Of a stretch of DNA of 64,000 nt, positions 8,580 to 19,002 are shown one piece after another (position 1 is the stretch's first letter; each line of letters begins with the position of its first letter). The position numbers and the translations under genes are program-made. The notes below the pieces were generated by a model. That model was not told the DNA's origin, did not search any database, and saw only the letters and a program-made list of their open reading frames with translations. The stretch is from Sphingomonas flavescens. Its GTDB lineage: Bacteria > Pseudomonadota > Alphaproteobacteria > Sphingomonadales > Sphingomonadaceae. The stretch is taken from positions 248,001 through 312,000 of the forward strand of contig NZ_CP133016.1 of the NCBI RefSeq assembly GCF_030866745.1. Direction: 5' to 3'.

Positions 8580-9058
8580 AGCAGCTTGTCGTGGCCCGGC
8601 GGCGGGGTCGCTTCCTTTTCCACGCGCTCGGCGATCTCCGCGAAATCGCCCGGCTCGCTGAAGTCCTTGTAAATACTGGCGAAGCGGATGTAGGCGACGT
8701 GGTCGAGCGACTTCAGGCCCGCCATTACGGCCTCACCAATCCGCGCGGTCGTCACCTCGTCACCCATCGTTTCCATCTGTCGCTGCACGCCGCTGGCGAG
8801 GCGGTCGATGCGCTGCGCATCGATGTCGCGCTTTCGGCAGGCGTGGCCGATGGCGCGGGCCAGCTTGTCGCGGTCGAACGGCTCGCGCTTGCCGTCCTTC
8901 TTGACGACGGTGAGGTCGCGCAGCTGGACGCGCTCGAAGGTCGTGAAGCGGGCGCCGCAGGCCTCGCATTGGCGGCGTCGACGGATTGCCGCGCCATCCT
9001 CGCTCGACCGGCTGTCCTTAACCTGGCTGTCTTCGTGGGCGCAGAACGGGCAGCGCAT
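8576..9058 (-). CDS. nrdR: Transcriptional repressor NrdR
   Basis: A 160-residue nucleotide-sensing repressor of ribonucleotide reductase genes. The zinc ribbon has Cys3, Cys6 (MRCPFC), Cys31 and Cys34 (CEACG). The ATP-cone domain follows from about residue 48 ([17 protein letters not shown]) to 140. The N-terminal signature [17 protein letters not shown] is near-universal. It sits one base after glyA in a minus-strand run with rpiB, glyA and trmJ; pairing of glyA and nrdR is common in bacteria. Confidence 0.97.
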   Translation of the reverse strand: MRCPFCAHEDSQVKDSRSSEDGAAIRRRRQCEACGARFTTFERVQLRDLTVVKKDGKREPFDRDKLARAIGHACRKRDIDAQRIDRLASGVQRQMETMGDEVTTARIGEAVMAGLKSLDHVAYIRFASIYKDFSEPGDFAEIAERVEKEATPPPGHDKLL

Positions 9059-9059
9059 C

Positions 9060-10376
9060 TTAGCCTTGGTAGATGGGGAAGCGGGCGCAAAGCGCGCGGA
9101 CGCGCTCGTTCACGGCCTGCTCGACCGCGCCATTGTTCTCAGGGCCGTTGGCGGCGAGGCCGTCTAGCACGTCGGCGACCATGTCGGCGATCTCGCGGAA
9201 TTCCGCTTCGCCGAAGCCGCGCGTCGTGCCTGCGGGTGATCCCACGCGAATACCGCTGGTCTTCACGGGCGGTAGCGGATCGAACGGAACGCCATTCTTG
9301 TTGCAGGTGATGCCGGCATGCTCGAGGCTCTCATCGGCGTCCTTGCCGGTGAGGCCAAGCGGGCGCAGGTCGACGAGCGCGAGATGGGTATCCGTGCCGC
9401 CGGCGACAAGATCGGCACCGCGTTCCTTGAGCCGGTTGGCGAGCGTGCGAGCGTTGGCGATCACCGCCTTGGCATAGCTCTTGAACTCCGGCTGCAGGGC
9501 CTCGCCGAAGGCGACGGCCTTGGCAGCGATGACATGCATCAGCGGGCCGCCCTGCAGGCCCGGAAACACCGCCGAGTTGATCTTCTTGGCGATGGTTTCG
9601 TCGTCGGTCAGGACCATGCCCCCGCGCGGACCGCGCAATGTCTTGTGCGTGGTCGTCGTCACGACGTGCGCATGGCCGAACGGCGTCGGATGCTCGCCTG
9701 CGGCGACGAGGCCGGCGAAGTGCGCCATGTCGACCATAAAGATCGCCCCAACCTCGTCCGCAATCGCGCGGAAGCGGGCGAAGTCGATGTGCCGGGGGTA
9801 GGCCGAACCGCCGGCGATGATCAGCGTCGGCCTATGCTCCCTGGCCAGCGCCTCGACCTGATCGAAGTCGATCAGGTGGTCGTCGGCGCGAACGCCATAC
9901 TGGACGGCATTGAACCACTTCCCCGACAGTGCCGGCTTGGCGCCGTGCGTGAGGTGACCTCCCGCATCCAAGCTCATGCCCATGATCGTGTCGCCGGGCT
10001 TGGTCAGCGCCAGCATCACCGCGCCGTTGGCCTGCGCGCCCGAATGCGGCTGGACGTTGGCAAAGCCGCAGCCGAACAGTTCCTTCGCGCGCTCGATGGC
10101 CAGAGTCTCGACCGTGTCGGACGGTGCGCAGCCCTGGTAGTAACGCCGGCCCGGATAGCCCTCCGCATATTTGTTGGTGAGCACCGAGCCCTGCGCCTCG
10201 AGCACTGCTTTCGAAACGATGTTCTCTGAGGCGATCAATTCGATCTGCGTCTGCTCCCGGTGAAGCTCGGCGCGGACGCCCTCGTTGACGGCGGCATCGG
10301 CCTCGCCGAGCCCGCGCGTGAAAAAGCCCTGCGGCACGGCGTACCGACCGGCGATCTTGCTGTCGATGTCGGCCAT
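9060..10376 (-). CDS. glyA: Serine hydroxymethyltransferase
   Basis: PLP enzyme interconverting serine plus tetrahydrofolate with glycine plus methylene-tetrahydrofolate. The PLP lysine is in [16 protein letters not shown] (Lys245 from the chosen start). [17 protein letters not shown] and [15 protein letters not shown] are the substrate-site signatures. The start is ATG 10376 (MADIDSK...), three codons below an alternative ATG at 10385 that would overlap rpiB. The length, 438 residues, is slightly above the typical 420-430. The product supplies glycine for the nearby hemA reaction, although the two are separate transcription units. Confidence 0.97.
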   Translation of the reverse strand: MADIDSKIAGRYAVPQGFFTRGLGEADAAVNEGVRAELHREQTQIELIASENIVSKAVLEAQGSVLTNKYAEGYPGRRYYQGCAPSDTVETLAIERAKELFGCGFANVQPHSGAQANGAVMLALTKPGDTIMGMSLDAGGHLTHGAKPALSGKWFNAVQYGVRADDHLIDFDQVEALAREHRPTLIIAGGSAYPRHIDFARFRAIADEVGAIFMVDMAHFAGLVAAGEHPTPFGHAHVVTTTTHKTLRGPRGGMVLTDDETIAKKINSAVFPGLQGGPLMHVIAAKAVAFGEALQPEFKSYAKAVIANARTLANRLKERGADLVAGGTDTHLALVDLRPLGLTGKDADESLEHAGITCNKNGVPFDPLPPVKTSGIRVGSPAGTTRGFGEAEFREIADMVADVLDGLAANGPENNGAVEQAVNERVRALCARFPIYQG

Positions 10377-10377
10377 G

Positions 10378-10833
10378 TCAGGCATTCTCCTTATCGGCGG
10401 GTTCGGGGTGGGCGAGCTGGTCGACCCGGTGCTGGTGACGGCCGCCGGCGAAGCTGCCGTCGAGGAAGGCGGCGACGCAGGCCTTGGCCATCTCGATGCC
10501 GATCAGCCGTGCGCCGAGCGCGATTGCGTTGGCATCATTGTGGCTGCGAGCCAGCGCGGCCGACAGCGGCTCGGCGACCTGGGCACAGCGGCAAGCAGGA
10601 TTGCGGTTGGCGGCGATGGCAATGCCGATGCCTGACCCGCAAATGGCGATCCCGCGCTCGGCGCGGCCGTCGGCCAGTGCCTCGGCGAGCGAAGCGCCAT
10701 AGCGCGGATAGTCGACGCTTTCCGGCCCGTTGGTACCAAGGTCGACGATCTCGTGATTCTGCTCGCGGAGCCACTCAATCAGCTCGTCTTTGAGCAAATA
10801 ACCGGCATGATCGGCGGAAAGGGCGATGCGCAT
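10378..10833 (-). CDS. rpiB: Ribose-5-phosphate isomerase B
   Basis: Interconverts ribose-5-phosphate and ribulose-5-phosphate. From ATG 10833 the protein is 151 residues ([16 protein letters not shown]). Catalytic Cys65 lies in [17 protein letters not shown], and [16 protein letters not shown] is the second signature. The phosphate-binding loop [16 protein letters not shown] is present. It ends one or two bases before glyA, so the two are probably cotranscribed. Confidence 0.96.
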   Translation of the reverse strand: MRIALSADHAGYLLKDELIEWLREQNHEIVDLGTNGPESVDYPRYGASLAEALADGRAERGIAICGSGIGIAIAANRNPACRCAQVAEPLSAALARSHNDANAIALGARLIGIEMAKACVAAFLDGSFAGGRHQHRVDQLAHPEPADKENA

Positions 10834-10985
10834 GGCCAAATCCCTAGCGCCCGTCACTCGGCATTGCCACCGGCAGGTCGCTTAAAGTCACTAAGTTCAC
10901 GCCGAGCAGCGCCGTTTGTGTAACTTTAGCGAATATGCAGCCAGGCTGAACCGACATAACGGCCGACACGGCCTGTAGGACAGCC

Positions 10986-12197
10986 TCAGGCGGCCAGGCG
11001 AATATCCTCGCGGCCGAAAATCTCGACAAGGGCGCCGACGAGCTCATCCATCATGTCCGCATCGTGATGCGGGCCAGGGGTGAACCGCAGACGCTCGGTG
11101 CCGCGCGGGACGGTCGGGTAATTGATGGGCTGAACATAGAGGCCGTATTCGGCGAGCAGGATGTCGCTGATCTTCTTCGCCTTGACGGGGCAGCCAACGA
11201 GTAGCGGCACGATGTGCGTGACGCTTGGCATCAACGGCAGGCCCGCGGCGGTGAACTTGGCCTTAAGCATCGCTGCCGCCTCCTGTTGGGCGCGGCGCTC
11301 TTCGGCGGAAGCCTTGAGGTGGCGGACGCTGGCCAGCGCACCGGCGACCAGCACCGGCGACAGCGAGGTTGTGAAGATGAAGCCGGGCGCATAGCTGCGG
11401 ATGCAGTCGATGATCATCCGGTCGGCGGTGATGTAACCGCCCATGACGCCGAACGCCTTGCCGAGCGTGCCTTCGATTATCGTGATCCGGTGCGCGACCC
11501 CGTCGCGTTCCGAAATGCCGCCGCCCTGGTCGCCGTACATACCGACCGCATGGACCTCGTCGAGATAGGTCAGCGCGCCATATTTGTCGGCAAGATCGCA
11601 GATGGCGTCGATGGGGGCGATGTCACCGTCCATCGAATAAACGCTCTCGAACGCGATCAGCTTCGGCGTGTCGGCGTCCTCGGCGGCCAGCAACTCCTCG
11701 AGATGCTCGAGGTCGTTGTGACGAAACACGCGTTTTTCGCAGCCCGAGCTCTTGATGCCCGCGATCATCGAGGCGTGGTTGAGTTCGTCCGAGAAGATGA
11801 CGCAGCCGGGGAGCAATTTGCCCAGCGTGGATAGCGCGGCCTCGTTCGAGACGTAGCCGCTGGTGAACAGCAGCGCGCCTTCCTTGCCGTGCAGGCTGGC
11901 GAGCTCGGCCTCCAGCTCGGTGTGATAATGCGTGTTGCCGCTGATGTTGCGGGTGCCACCCGATCCGGCGCCGACATCGTGCAGCGCCAATTCCATCGCC
12001 GTCACGACCGCGGGGTGCTGGCCCATGCCGAGATAGTCGTTGGAGCACCAAACGCGGATAGGCTTGGGTCCATTGCCGCCGAAGCACATGGCGTTGGGGA
12101 AATTGCCCTTGGTGCGCAGGATGTCGATGAACACGCGGTAGCGGCCCTCGTCATGAAGGCGGTCGATCGCGGATTGGAAAATGCGGTTGTAGTCCAA
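10986..12197 (-). CDS. hemA: 5-aminolevulinate synthase (C4 pathway)
   Basis: PLP enzyme condensing glycine and succinyl-CoA to 5-aminolevulinate, the first haem precursor. This C4 route is diagnostic of alphaproteobacteria and mitochondria. The PLP lysine is Lys247 in [27 protein letters not shown] and [15 protein letters not shown] are alpha-oxoamine synthase signatures. The 403 residues match ALAS, and the substrate-specificity region resembles ALAS rather than KBL or BioF. It stands as a single transcription unit between murI and rpiB. Confidence 0.96.
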   Translation of the reverse strand: MDYNRIFQSAIDRLHDEGRYRVFIDILRTKGNFPNAMCFGGNGPKPIRVWCSNDYLGMGQHPAVVTAMELALHDVGAGSGGTRNISGNTHYHTELEAELASLHGKEGALLFTSGYVSNEAALSTLGKLLPGCVIFSDELNHASMIAGIKSSGCEKRVFRHNDLEHLEELLAAEDADTPKLIAFESVYSMDGDIAPIDAICDLADKYGALTYLDEVHAVGMYGDQGGGISERDGVAHRITIIEGTLGKAFGVMGGYITADRMIIDCIRSYAPGFIFTTSLSPVLVAGALASVRHLKASAEERRAQQEAAAMLKAKFTAAGLPLMPSVTHIVPLLVGCPVKAKKISDILLAEYGLYVQPINYPTVPRGTERLRFTPGPHHDADMMDELVGALVEIFGREDIRLAA

Positions 12198-12271
12198 GAC
12201 CAGCTCTTGCCGCGGCCCTTTAACGGGTGCCTGCCGGCAATTCCATACCCTGCGGACGGTTCGGCTCGAAA

Positions 12272-13060
12272 TTACAGGGTTTTAACCTCGCCGATCCCGT
12301 AGCCCGTTAGCGTCGCCAGCGAGGGGTGGCGAACCGGCGAGGTGAACAGCATCAGGCCAGGCTGCGTTTCGCGCGGCCAAGCCTGGTCGCGGGTAAGGTA
12401 AGCAATACGACGAGCAATGCCCGGCCCCCCGTCGATGTAGGTAATTCCAGGAAAGGCCGCAGTGAGTTCGTCATCCAACAGCGGGAAGTGGGTGCAGGCG
12501 AGGACGATGGTGTCGATCCGATCACCGTCTGGCGCATCGAACAACGGCTGCGCCGCGGCGCGAACCGCGTCGAAGTCGATAATGTCGCCGCCTAGCTTGG
12601 CCTCAGCCAGTTCAACGAGTTCGGGCGAGCCATGGCGAATGATGGTGCAATCGGCGGCGAAACGTGCGGCGAGTTCGTCGACATAGGGCTGACGCACGGT
12701 CGCCTGGGTGCCGAGCACGCCAATCACGCGAGTCCGCGACATTTCCGCCGCCGGCTTGATGGCGGGAACGGTGCCGACGACCGGCAGATCCAGCGCGGAC
12801 CGCACATGTTCCAGCGCGATGGTGGACGCGGTATTGCAGGCAATGACCGCGAGGCGCGGGTGGAAGCGCTCGACGAGGCGCCCGAGCAAAGCGGGCACGC
12901 GGCTCGCAATCTCGGCCTCGCTGCGCTTGCCGTAGGGATAACCCGCGCTGTCCGCGGCGTAGACGATGGGCGCGTTGGGGAGGAGCTTAAGCGTCGGGCC
13001 GAGCACGGAGAGGCCGCCGACACCGGAATCGAAGAAGAGGAGCGGAGCGTCGGGGGTCAA
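12272..13060 (-). CDS. murI: Glutamate racemase
   Basis: Makes D-glutamate for peptidoglycan. The two catalytic cysteines are Cys75 (VIACNTAST) and Cys189 ([10 protein letters not shown]). The N-terminal [12 protein letters not shown] with the general-base Asp and [11 protein letters not shown] are also present. The 262-residue length is normal. A REP-like palindrome lies directly upstream, between this gene and divergent plsY. Confidence 0.95.
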   Translation of the reverse strand: MTPDAPLLFFDSGVGGLSVLGPTLKLLPNAPIVYAADSAGYPYGKRSEAEIASRVPALLGRLVERFHPRLAVIACNTASTIALEHVRSALDLPVVGTVPAIKPAAEMSRTRVIGVLGTQATVRQPYVDELAARFAADCTIIRHGSPELVELAEAKLGGDIIDFDAVRAAAQPLFDAPDGDRIDTIVLACTHFPLLDDELTAAFPGITYIDGGPGIARRIAYLTRDQAWPRETQPGLMLFTSPVRHPSLATLTGYGIGEVKTL

Positions 13061-13070
13061 AGTAATCTCC

Positions 13071-13150
13071 GTTCGGGCTGAGCCTGTCGAAGTCCTGCTT
13101 TGTCCGCCCTAAGAGAGACGGCAGTCCTTCGACAAGCTCAGGGAGAGCGG
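13071..13150. repeat. REP-like intergenic palindrome
   Basis: Two imperfect inverted arms: GTTCGGGCTGAGCCTGTCGAAG (13071-13092) and its near-complement CTTCGACAAGCTCAGGGAGAG (13128-13148), with further short matches inward (CCTGC near 13093, GCAG near 13121). The arm core CTTCGACAAGCTCAG is a dispersed intergenic repeat familiar from sphingomonad genomes. It fills the murI-plsY divergent gap and could form a long hairpin. Only one copy is seen in this window. Confidence 0.75.
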
Positions 13151-13188
13151 ATGTTGCTGGCGGCAGTCGTTCTGCTACGACCACCCCG

Positions 13189-13782
13189 ATGACGCGTGAG
13201 ATGCTGTTTGCCCTGGCGATTGGCTATTTGTTTGGGTCGATCCCGTTCGGGCTGGTGCTGACGCGGCTTGCCGGCAAGGGGGACGTTCGCGACATCGGGT
13301 CCGGCAATATCGGCGCGACCAATGTTCTGCGCACGGGAAGCAAGCCGCTCGCGGCCCTCACGCTACTGCTCGATTGCCTGAAGGCGACCGCCGCCATCAT
13401 GCTGGTGCGCCATTTCTTCGGTGACGAGCTGGCGCCGATCGCTGCCGCCGGCGCGATGATCGGGCATCTTTATCCGGTGTGGCTCAAGTTTCGCGGCGGC
13501 AAGGGCGTTGCCACCTTGCTGGGCGTCCTGATCGGCCTGCAATTCTGGGTCGCCGCCGTCACCTACGCAATCATCTGGATTTTCCTGTTGCTGACGCTCC
13601 GAATCTCGTCGGTTTCAGGAATGGCGGCCGCAGTCAGTGCGCCGCTCGTCGCCTTCATCCTTCATTCCAACCTCACCCCAATGCTGCTCGGTTTCGCGGT
13701 GCTGGTGCTGTGGAAGCATCGCGAAAACATCCTCCGCCTCGCGAGAGGCACCGAGCCACGCATTGGGAGAGCGAAAGCTTGA
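13189..13782 (+). CDS. plsY: Acyl-phosphate:glycerol-3-phosphate acyltransferase PlsY
   Basis: Inner-membrane enzyme making lysophosphatidic acid from acyl-phosphate and glycerol-3-phosphate. The three cytoplasmic motifs are visible: YLFGSIPFGLVL with DIGSGNIGATNVLRTG, the KFRGGKGVAT phosphate-binding loop, and the C-terminal KHRENILRLARGTE. Hydrophobic segments give about five membrane spans in 197 residues. The stop overlaps the TTG start of dprA by 4 bases (TTGA). Confidence 0.95.
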   Translation: MTREMLFALAIGYLFGSIPFGLVLTRLAGKGDVRDIGSGNIGATNVLRTGSKPLAALTLLLDCLKATAAIMLVRHFFGDELAPIAAAGAMIGHLYPVWLKFRGGKGVATLLGVLIGLQFWVAAVTYAIIWIFLLLTLRISSVSGMAAAVSAPLVAFILHSNLTPMLLGFAVLVLWKHRENILRLARGTEPRIGRAKA

Positions 13783-14849
13783 TCGAAGATTTAGTCGACC
13801 GCCTCAGACTGTTGCGCACGCCCGGGATCGGGCCCGTCACATTTCGTCAATTGCTTCGTCGCTTCGGCAGCGCGTCAGCTGCTTTGGAGGCCGTGCCGGA
13901 GCTTGCCCGCCGCGGTGGCGGCAAGGCGCCGGTATTGCGTACGCGTGAGGAGGCTGAGCGCGAGATCGCGCGGGTGGAGAAGCTCGGCGCGCGATATCTG
14001 GCGTTGGGGCAGGGGTTGTACCCGCGATTGCTCGCCGAACTCGAAGATGCGCCGCCGTTGCTGATCGCGCGCGGGCTAGTCGGTTTGCTGGATCGAGCCG
14101 CCGTTGCAATCGTCGGTGCGCGCAATGCTTCGGCGGCCGCGTGCCGCTTCGCGCGTGGGTTGGCGCATGATCTTGGGCTGCAGGATGTCGCGGTCGTGTC
14201 CGGACTGGCGCGCGGCATCGACAGCGCCGCGCACGACGGCGCGCTGGAAAGCGGGACGATCGGCGTCATCGCCGGCGGGATCGACATCTTTTATCCGCCT
14301 GAAAACCAAGCGCGGCAGGAAGCGATGTTCGAGCGCGGGCTGGTGCTTGCCGAGATGCCGCCGGCGACCGAGCCGCGCGCGCGTCACTTCCCCTATCGCA
14401 ACCGGATCATCGCGGGACTGAGCGCGGGGACCGTCGTCGTCGAGGCGGCGCCGCGGTCGGGGTCGCTGATCACCGCGCGGCTGGCTGCGGAGGCGGGGCG
14501 CGAGGTGATGGCGGTGCCCGGCTCGCCGCTCGATCCGCGCGCGCAGGGCTGCAACCAGTTGATCCGCGACGGCGCCACGCTCATTCAGAATGCCGGCGAC
14601 GTGATGGAAGCCGTGCGACAACCGGAAAGCCGCGTTCGGGCGACGTCGGACATTTATTATGCCGACGAACCCGATGGTGAGGACGCGGCGGGGCTGATCG
14701 AGGGATTGCTTGGCCCATCGCCAGTGCCGGTCGACGAGATCATCCGGCTGTCCGGCGCACCGAGCGGCGCGGTGCAGATGGCGTTGCTCGAACTTGACTT
14801 AGCCGGGCGTTTGGATCGCCATGCGGGTGGGAAAGTCAGCCTGAGGTAA
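13779..14849 (+). CDS. dprA: DNA-processing protein DprA
   Basis: Protects incoming single-stranded DNA and loads RecA during transformation. The frame is open upstream inside plsY, but the start is taken as TTG 13779 (LIEDLVDRLRLLRTPGIG), overlapping the plsY stop, which gives 356 residues. An N-terminal HhH/SAM-like segment (RTPGIGPVTFRQLL) precedes the Rossmann-like DprA core (about 100-300) with AIVGARNAS, VSGLARGIDSAAH and EAAPRSGSLITARLAAE. A C-terminal winged-helix part (PVPVDEIIRLSGAPSGAVQMALLEL, split here only for length) completes the standard architecture. comM at 43507 is the other competence-linked gene in the window. Confidence 0.94.
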   Translation: MIEDLVDRLRLLRTPGIGPVTFRQLLRRFGSASAALEAVPELARRGGGKAPVLRTREEAEREIARVEKLGARYLALGQGLYPRLLAELEDAPPLLIARGLVGLLDRAAVAIVGARNASAAACRFARGLAHDLGLQDVAVVSGLARGIDSAAHDGALESGTIGVIAGGIDIFYPPENQARQEAMFERGLVLAEMPPATEPRARHFPYRNRIIAGLSAGTVVVEAAPRSGSLITARLAAEAGREVMAVPGSPLDPRAQGCNQLIRDGATLIQNAGDVMEAVRQPESRVRATSDIYYADEPDGEDAAGLIEGLLGPSPVPVDEIIRLSGAPSGAVQMALLELDLAGRLDRHAGGKVSLR

Positions 14850-14854
14850 CCGGA

Positions 14855-15298
14855 ATGAGGGGGCAATGCATGTGCGGCGAGGTGAGCGTCATCTTGCCCC
14901 GGTCGATTGCTGACGTCGGCGTCTGCCATTGCCGCATGTGCCGCCGCTGGGGCAGCGGGCCGTGGATGTCGCTCCAGGCACCGCCCGACACCCGCATCGA
15001 CGGGTCAACCGTCAAAGTATTTCGCTCATCGTGGGCGGCGGAACGTGGGTTCTGCGCGGAATGCGGAAGTCATATCTTCCACCGTCCGCAGGACGGGCCG
15101 GAACTCGCCGTTTCCGCGGGGCTTTTCGATGGCGGTGAATTCCATGTCGCCCGCGAGATATGCCACGATGCTAAGCCGCCCTTCTACCGGTTTGAAGCGA
15201 ATAGCGAGCGATCGTCTAGCGCGGCACTGGCGTTGCGATGGCTTCCGCGGCTCGTGTGGAGGCGGCTCAGCCGGCCATTTCGCCGCCGCAGCAGTTGA
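14855..15298 (+). CDS. GFA/CENP-V family zinc protein
   Basis: A 147-residue member of the glutathione-dependent formaldehyde-activating-like family. Zinc ligands are Cys5 and Cys7 (GQCMCGEV), Cys24, Cys26 and Cys29 (CHCRMC), and Cys67 and Cys70 (CAECGSHIF). Most such proteins have no proven formaldehyde activity, so only the fold is called. The C-terminus is basic and Arg-rich (LPRLVWRRLSRPFRRRSS), longer than the usual end of the family. It lies 5 bases after dprA and probably shares its transcript. Confidence 0.8.
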   Translation: MRGQCMCGEVSVILPRSIADVGVCHCRMCRRWGSGPWMSLQAPPDTRIDGSTVKVFRSSWAAERGFCAECGSHIFHRPQDGPELAVSAGLFDGGEFHVAREICHDAKPPFYRFEANSERSSSAALALRWLPRLVWRRLSRPFRRRSS

Positions 15299-15347
15299 CG
15301 AGGCAATTCGGGAGTCCCCACCTTACGCGTATGCGTGAGGGGAAGTT

Positions 15348-17825
15348 GTGAAGCTCGTCGTCGTCGAATCGCCGGCCAAGGCGAAAACCATCGAAAAATA
15401 TCTGGGCAGCGGGCACCGCGTGCTGGCCTCGTTCGGCCATGTGCGCGATCTGCCGCCCAAGGACGGCTCGGTTGATCCGGAGAAGGCGTTCGAGATGCTG
15501 TGGCAGGTCTCGCCCGACCGGTCGAAGCAGCTGAAGGCGATCCAGGACGAGGCGAAGAAGGCGGATACTTTGATCCTCGCCACCGACCCCGACCGCGAGG
15601 GCGAGGCGATCAGCTGGCACGTGCAGGAGGTGTTGCGGGGCAAAAAGGCGCTGCCGGCCAATGTCCAGCGGGTGACCTTCAACGCCATCACGAAGTCGGC
15701 CGTGACCGAAGCGATGGGCAAGCCGCGCGAACTCGACACTGATTTGATCGATGCTTACCGCGCGCGGCGGGCGCTCGACTATCTGGTCGGCTTCACGCTG
15801 TCGCCGATCCTGTGGCGCAAGCTGCCGGGGGCGAAGTCGGCGGGCCGGGTGCAGTCGGTCGCGCTGCGGCTGATCGTTGATCGCGAGCGCGAGATCGAGC
15901 TGTTCAAGCCGCAGGAATATTGGTCGATCTCGGCGACGTTCGAGAAGGACGGGCAGAGCTTCGTCGGGCGCTTGGTCCAACTCGACGGCAAGAAGATCGA
16001 GCGGCTGACGATCGGCAATCGCGGCGATGCCGATGCGGCCAAGGCGGTTGTCGAGGCTGGGCGGTTCACCGTCTCGTCGATCGAGACCAAGCCGTTCGCC
16101 AAGAACCCGCCGCCGCCATTCACGACGTCCACCCTGCAGCAGGAGGCCGCGCGCAAGCTCGGCTTCTCGGCCAGCCACACGATGCGCGTGGCGCAGTCAC
16201 TCTACGAAGACGGGCTGATCACCTACATGCGGACCGACGGCGTCGACATGGCTCCTGAGGCGATCAGCGCCGCGCGCAAGGCGATCGCGAACCGCTATGA
16301 CGCGGGCTACGTTCCGGACAAGCCGCGGCAATATCAGACCAAGGCGAAGAACGCGCAAGAAGCGCACGAGGCGGTACGGCCGACCGATTTCTCCAAGGCG
16401 CGCGCAGCATCGGGCGACCACGCGCGGCTGTACGAGCTGGTCTACAATCGTGCGCTGGCCAGCCAGATGGCGTCGGCGCGACTCGAACGGACGACGGTCG
16501 AGCTGAGCGACGGGGCGGGACGGGCGGTGCTCCGGGCGACGGGGCAGGTGGTGCTCTTCCCGGGCTTCATGGCGCTGTACGACGAAGGCCGCGACGATCC
16601 GCAGGACGAAGAAGGTGCGCGGATGCCCGCGCTGCGCGAAGGCGATGTTCCCGCGCGGACCGGCGTCGAGTCCAGCCAGCACTTCACCCAGCCGCCGCCG
16701 CGCTATTCGGAAGCGAGCCTCGTCAAGCGGCTCGAAGAACTGGGGATCGGGCGGCCATCGACCTATGCGGCGACGCTGCAGACGTTGAAGGACCGCGAAT
16801 ACGTGCGCGTCGACAAGGGGCGGTTCGTTCCCGAGGAGAGCGGGCGGCTGGTGACGGCGTTCCTCGAGCGCTTCTTCGAGAAGTATGTCAGCTACGATTA
16901 CACAGCCGAGCTGGAAGACGAGCTGGACGATGTTTCCGGCGGTCGGCTGGACTGGCAGAAATTGCTCGAAGCCTTCTGGCGCGACTTCAAGCCCAAGGCG
17001 GGCGAGGTCATGGACCAGAAGCCGAGCGAGATCACGCAGGCGCTCGATGAGTTCTTGGCGCCGTGGCTTTATCCGCCGCGCGAGGATGGCAGCGATCCGC
17101 GCATCTGCCCGCAATGCGGCAACGGCCGGCTGTCGCTACGTGGCGGCAAGTTTGGGGCTTTCGTGGCGTGCTCCAACTATCCGGACTGCAAGTTCACCCA
17201 AAAGTTCGGACAGGTCGGCGGTGAAGGCGCGCAGAGCGACGGGCCGACGGATCTCGGTGACGGCATCTCGCTGAAAACGGGGCGGTTCGGGCCTTATGTC
17301 GAGCGGGGTGAGGGCAAGGACGCCAAACGCGCGTCGATCCCGAAGGACGTGCCGCTGGAGGATGTGACGGCCGAGGTGGCGGAACGGCTGCTTTCCTTGC
17401 CGCGCGAGATCGGTGCGCACCCGGAGACGGGCAAGCCGATTACGTCCTCGATCGGGCGCTACGGGCCGTACCTCGCGCACGACGGCAAATACGCGAAGCT
17501 TGGGTCGACCGCGGAGGTGTTCGAGACCGGGATGTATGCGGCCGTGGCGAAGCTTGCCGATGCGGCGTCGGGCGCTGGGCGTCAGCGCGGCGCGGCGCGC
17601 GAACCGATCGCCGTGCTGGGCAAGCATCCGAACGGCAAGGACGTGAAGGTGCTGGAAGGCCGCTACGGTCCCTACGTCAGCGACGGCGCGACGCACGCGA
17701 CGATTCCGAAGGGGACCGATCCAAAGGCGGTGACGCTGGACGAAGCGATCCGCCTGATCGACGAGCGCGCGGCCAAGGGCCCGCCGGCGAAGAAGGGCCG
17801 CAAGCCGGCGCGGAAGAAGAAATGA
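15348..17825 (+). CDS. topA: DNA topoisomerase I (type IA)
   Basis: Relaxes negative supercoils. GTG start at 15348 ([20 protein letters not shown]). The Toprim domain has the acidic [12 protein letters not shown]. The catalytic tyrosine is Tyr293 in [12 protein letters not shown] zinc ribbon of the form CPQCGNG...CSNYPDC lies near residues 587-614. It is followed by several Topo_C repeats ([30 protein letters not shown]) and a Lys/Arg-rich tail. The length, 825 residues, is normal for alphaproteobacteria. Its last codons overlap the dut start (ATGA), so dut is coupled. Confidence 0.97.
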   Translation: MKLVVVESPAKAKTIEKYLGSGHRVLASFGHVRDLPPKDGSVDPEKAFEMLWQVSPDRSKQLKAIQDEAKKADTLILATDPDREGEAISWHVQEVLRGKKALPANVQRVTFNAITKSAVTEAMGKPRELDTDLIDAYRARRALDYLVGFTLSPILWRKLPGAKSAGRVQSVALRLIVDREREIELFKPQEYWSISATFEKDGQSFVGRLVQLDGKKIERLTIGNRGDADAAKAVVEAGRFTVSSIETKPFAKNPPPPFTTSTLQQEAARKLGFSASHTMRVAQSLYEDGLITYMRTDGVDMAPEAISAARKAIANRYDAGYVPDKPRQYQTKAKNAQEAHEAVRPTDFSKARAASGDHARLYELVYNRALASQMASARLERTTVELSDGAGRAVLRATGQVVLFPGFMALYDEGRDDPQDEEGARMPALREGDVPARTGVESSQHFTQPPPRYSEASLVKRLEELGIGRPSTYAATLQTLKDREYVRVDKGRFVPEESGRLVTAFLERFFEKYVSYDYTAELEDELDDVSGGRLDWQKLLEAFWRDFKPKAGEVMDQKPSEITQALDEFLAPWLYPPREDGSDPRICPQCGNGRLSLRGGKFGAFVACSNYPDCKFTQKFGQVGGEGAQSDGPTDLGDGISLKTGRFGPYVERGEGKDAKRASIPKDVPLEDVTAEVAERLLSLPREIGAHPETGKPITSSIGRYGPYLAHDGKYAKLGSTAEVFETGMYAAVAKLADAASGAGRQRGAAREPIAVLGKHPNGKDVKVLEGRYGPYVSDGATHATIPKGTDPKAVTLDEAIRLIDERAAKGPPAKKGRKPARKKK

Positions 17826-18259
17826 TCGAGATCGAGCTCAAGCGATTGCCGCATGGCGAGGGGCTTCCGGTGCCGACCTATGCGACCGATGGGGCGGCTG
17901 GGATGGATGTCGTCGCGGCGGAGGATTTGACCTTGGCGCCGGGGCAGCGTCAGGCTGTCGCAACGGGGTTCGCCGTTGCGATACCTCCGGGCTACGAGGT
18001 GCAGGTGCGGCCGCGCTCGGGGCTTGCGCTCAAGAACGGCATTACCTGCCTGAACACACCCGGCACCATCGACGAAGATTATCGGGGCGAGGTCAAGGTA
18101 ATCCTCGCCAATCTCGGCGACCAGCCGTTCGAGGTTCGGCGGGGTGAGCGGATTGCGCAGCTGGTGCCGGCGCCGGTGCTCAAGGCGTCGTTCCGCGACG
18201 TCTCCGAACTCAGCGAGACCGACCGCGGCGCGGGCGGGTTCGGCTCGACGGGCCAGTGA
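17822..18259 (+). CDS. dut: dUTP diphosphatase
   Basis: Hydrolyses dUTP to dUMP, keeping uracil out of DNA and feeding thymidylate synthesis. All five trimeric dUTPase motifs are seen: [43 protein letters not shown] and the C-terminal [10 protein letters not shown]. The length is 145 residues. It overlaps topA upstream and the MoeB/ThiF gene downstream by 4 bases each. Confidence 0.97.
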   Translation: MIEIELKRLPHGEGLPVPTYATDGAAGMDVVAAEDLTLAPGQRQAVATGFAVAIPPGYEVQVRPRSGLALKNGITCLNTPGTIDEDYRGEVKVILANLGDQPFEVRRGERIAQLVPAPVLKASFRDVSELSETDRGAGGFGSTGQ

Positions 18260-19002
18260 ACCTCTCGGACGACGAGCTTAATCGTTACGCGCGCCATATC
18301 GTGCTCCCGCAGGTCGGCGGCATGGGACAGCGGCGGCTGAAGGAAGCGCGCATCGCCGTCATTGGTGCTGGCGGAATCGGCAGCGCGGTTATTCCGGCGC
18401 TGGCGGGGGCTGGCGTCGGGCAACTCACGATCATCGATGACGACACTGTCGAACTTGGCAACCTCCATCGCCAGCCTTTGTTTCGCGAACGCGATGCCGG
18501 GTATTCCAAGGCGGATCTCGCGCTTCAGTTCGTGCACCGCCTCAACCGGCACGTCGACGCGCGTCCCGTTCAGCAGCGGATAAGCGCGGACAATGCGCAG
18601 CAATTGCTAGCCGATCACGACCTCGTCATCGACGGCAGCGACAATTTCGCGACGCGGCTGGCGGTGAGCGACGCCTGCGTGGCGCTCGGCATTCCGCTGC
18701 TATCCGCGGCGGCGGTGCAGTTTCAGGGACAGGTAGGGCTGTTCAAGTCGCAGCCCTGCTATCGCTGCTTCGTCGGCGACGCGTTTGACGCTGACGACTG
18801 CGACAATTGCGCCGAACTCGGTGTGCTTGGGGCGCTGACAGCCACCGTCGGAAGCTTCGCCGCCCTGTTGGCGATCAATCGTACGGTTGGCGCGGGGCCG
18901 CATCAAGAGGGACAGCTTCACCTGTTCGACGGCGAGAAACTCGAATGGCGCGCAATCCGCATTCCGGCGGATCCACGCTGCCGGGCGTGCGGTTCAGCCT
19001 AG
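18256..19002 (+). CDS. ThiF/MoeB/HesA-family adenylyltransferase
   Basis: A 248-residue E1-like enzyme that adenylates the C-terminal Gly of a ubiquitin-like sulfur carrier (MoaD or ThiS). The start is GTG 18256, within the dut stop. The nucleotide-binding [19 protein letters not shown] and the R-finger region [14 protein letters not shown] are present, as is the catalytic Asp in DGSDNFATR. Two zinc Cys pairs are present (CYRC and CRAC). MoeB and ThiF cannot be separated without the partner gene, which is not in the window. The 3' end overlaps coaB, on the other strand, by 9 bases. Confidence 0.85.
   Translation: MNLSDDELNRYARHIVLPQVGGMGQRRLKEARIAVIGAGGIGSAVIPALAGAGVGQLTIIDDDTVELGNLHRQPLFRERDAGYSKADLALQFVHRLNRHVDARPVQQRISADNAQQLLADHDLVIDGSDNFATRLAVSDACVALGIPLLSAAAVQFQGQVGLFKSQPCYRCFVGDAFDADDCDNCAELGVLGALTATVGSFAALLAINRTVGAGPHQEGQLHLFDGEKLEWRAIRIPADPRCRACGSA

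Noticed and set aside
10961..10973. Short GGCCG-ACA-CGGCC hairpin downstream of hemA
   Set aside because: Five base pairs with a three-base loop and no T run; common by chance at this GC content.
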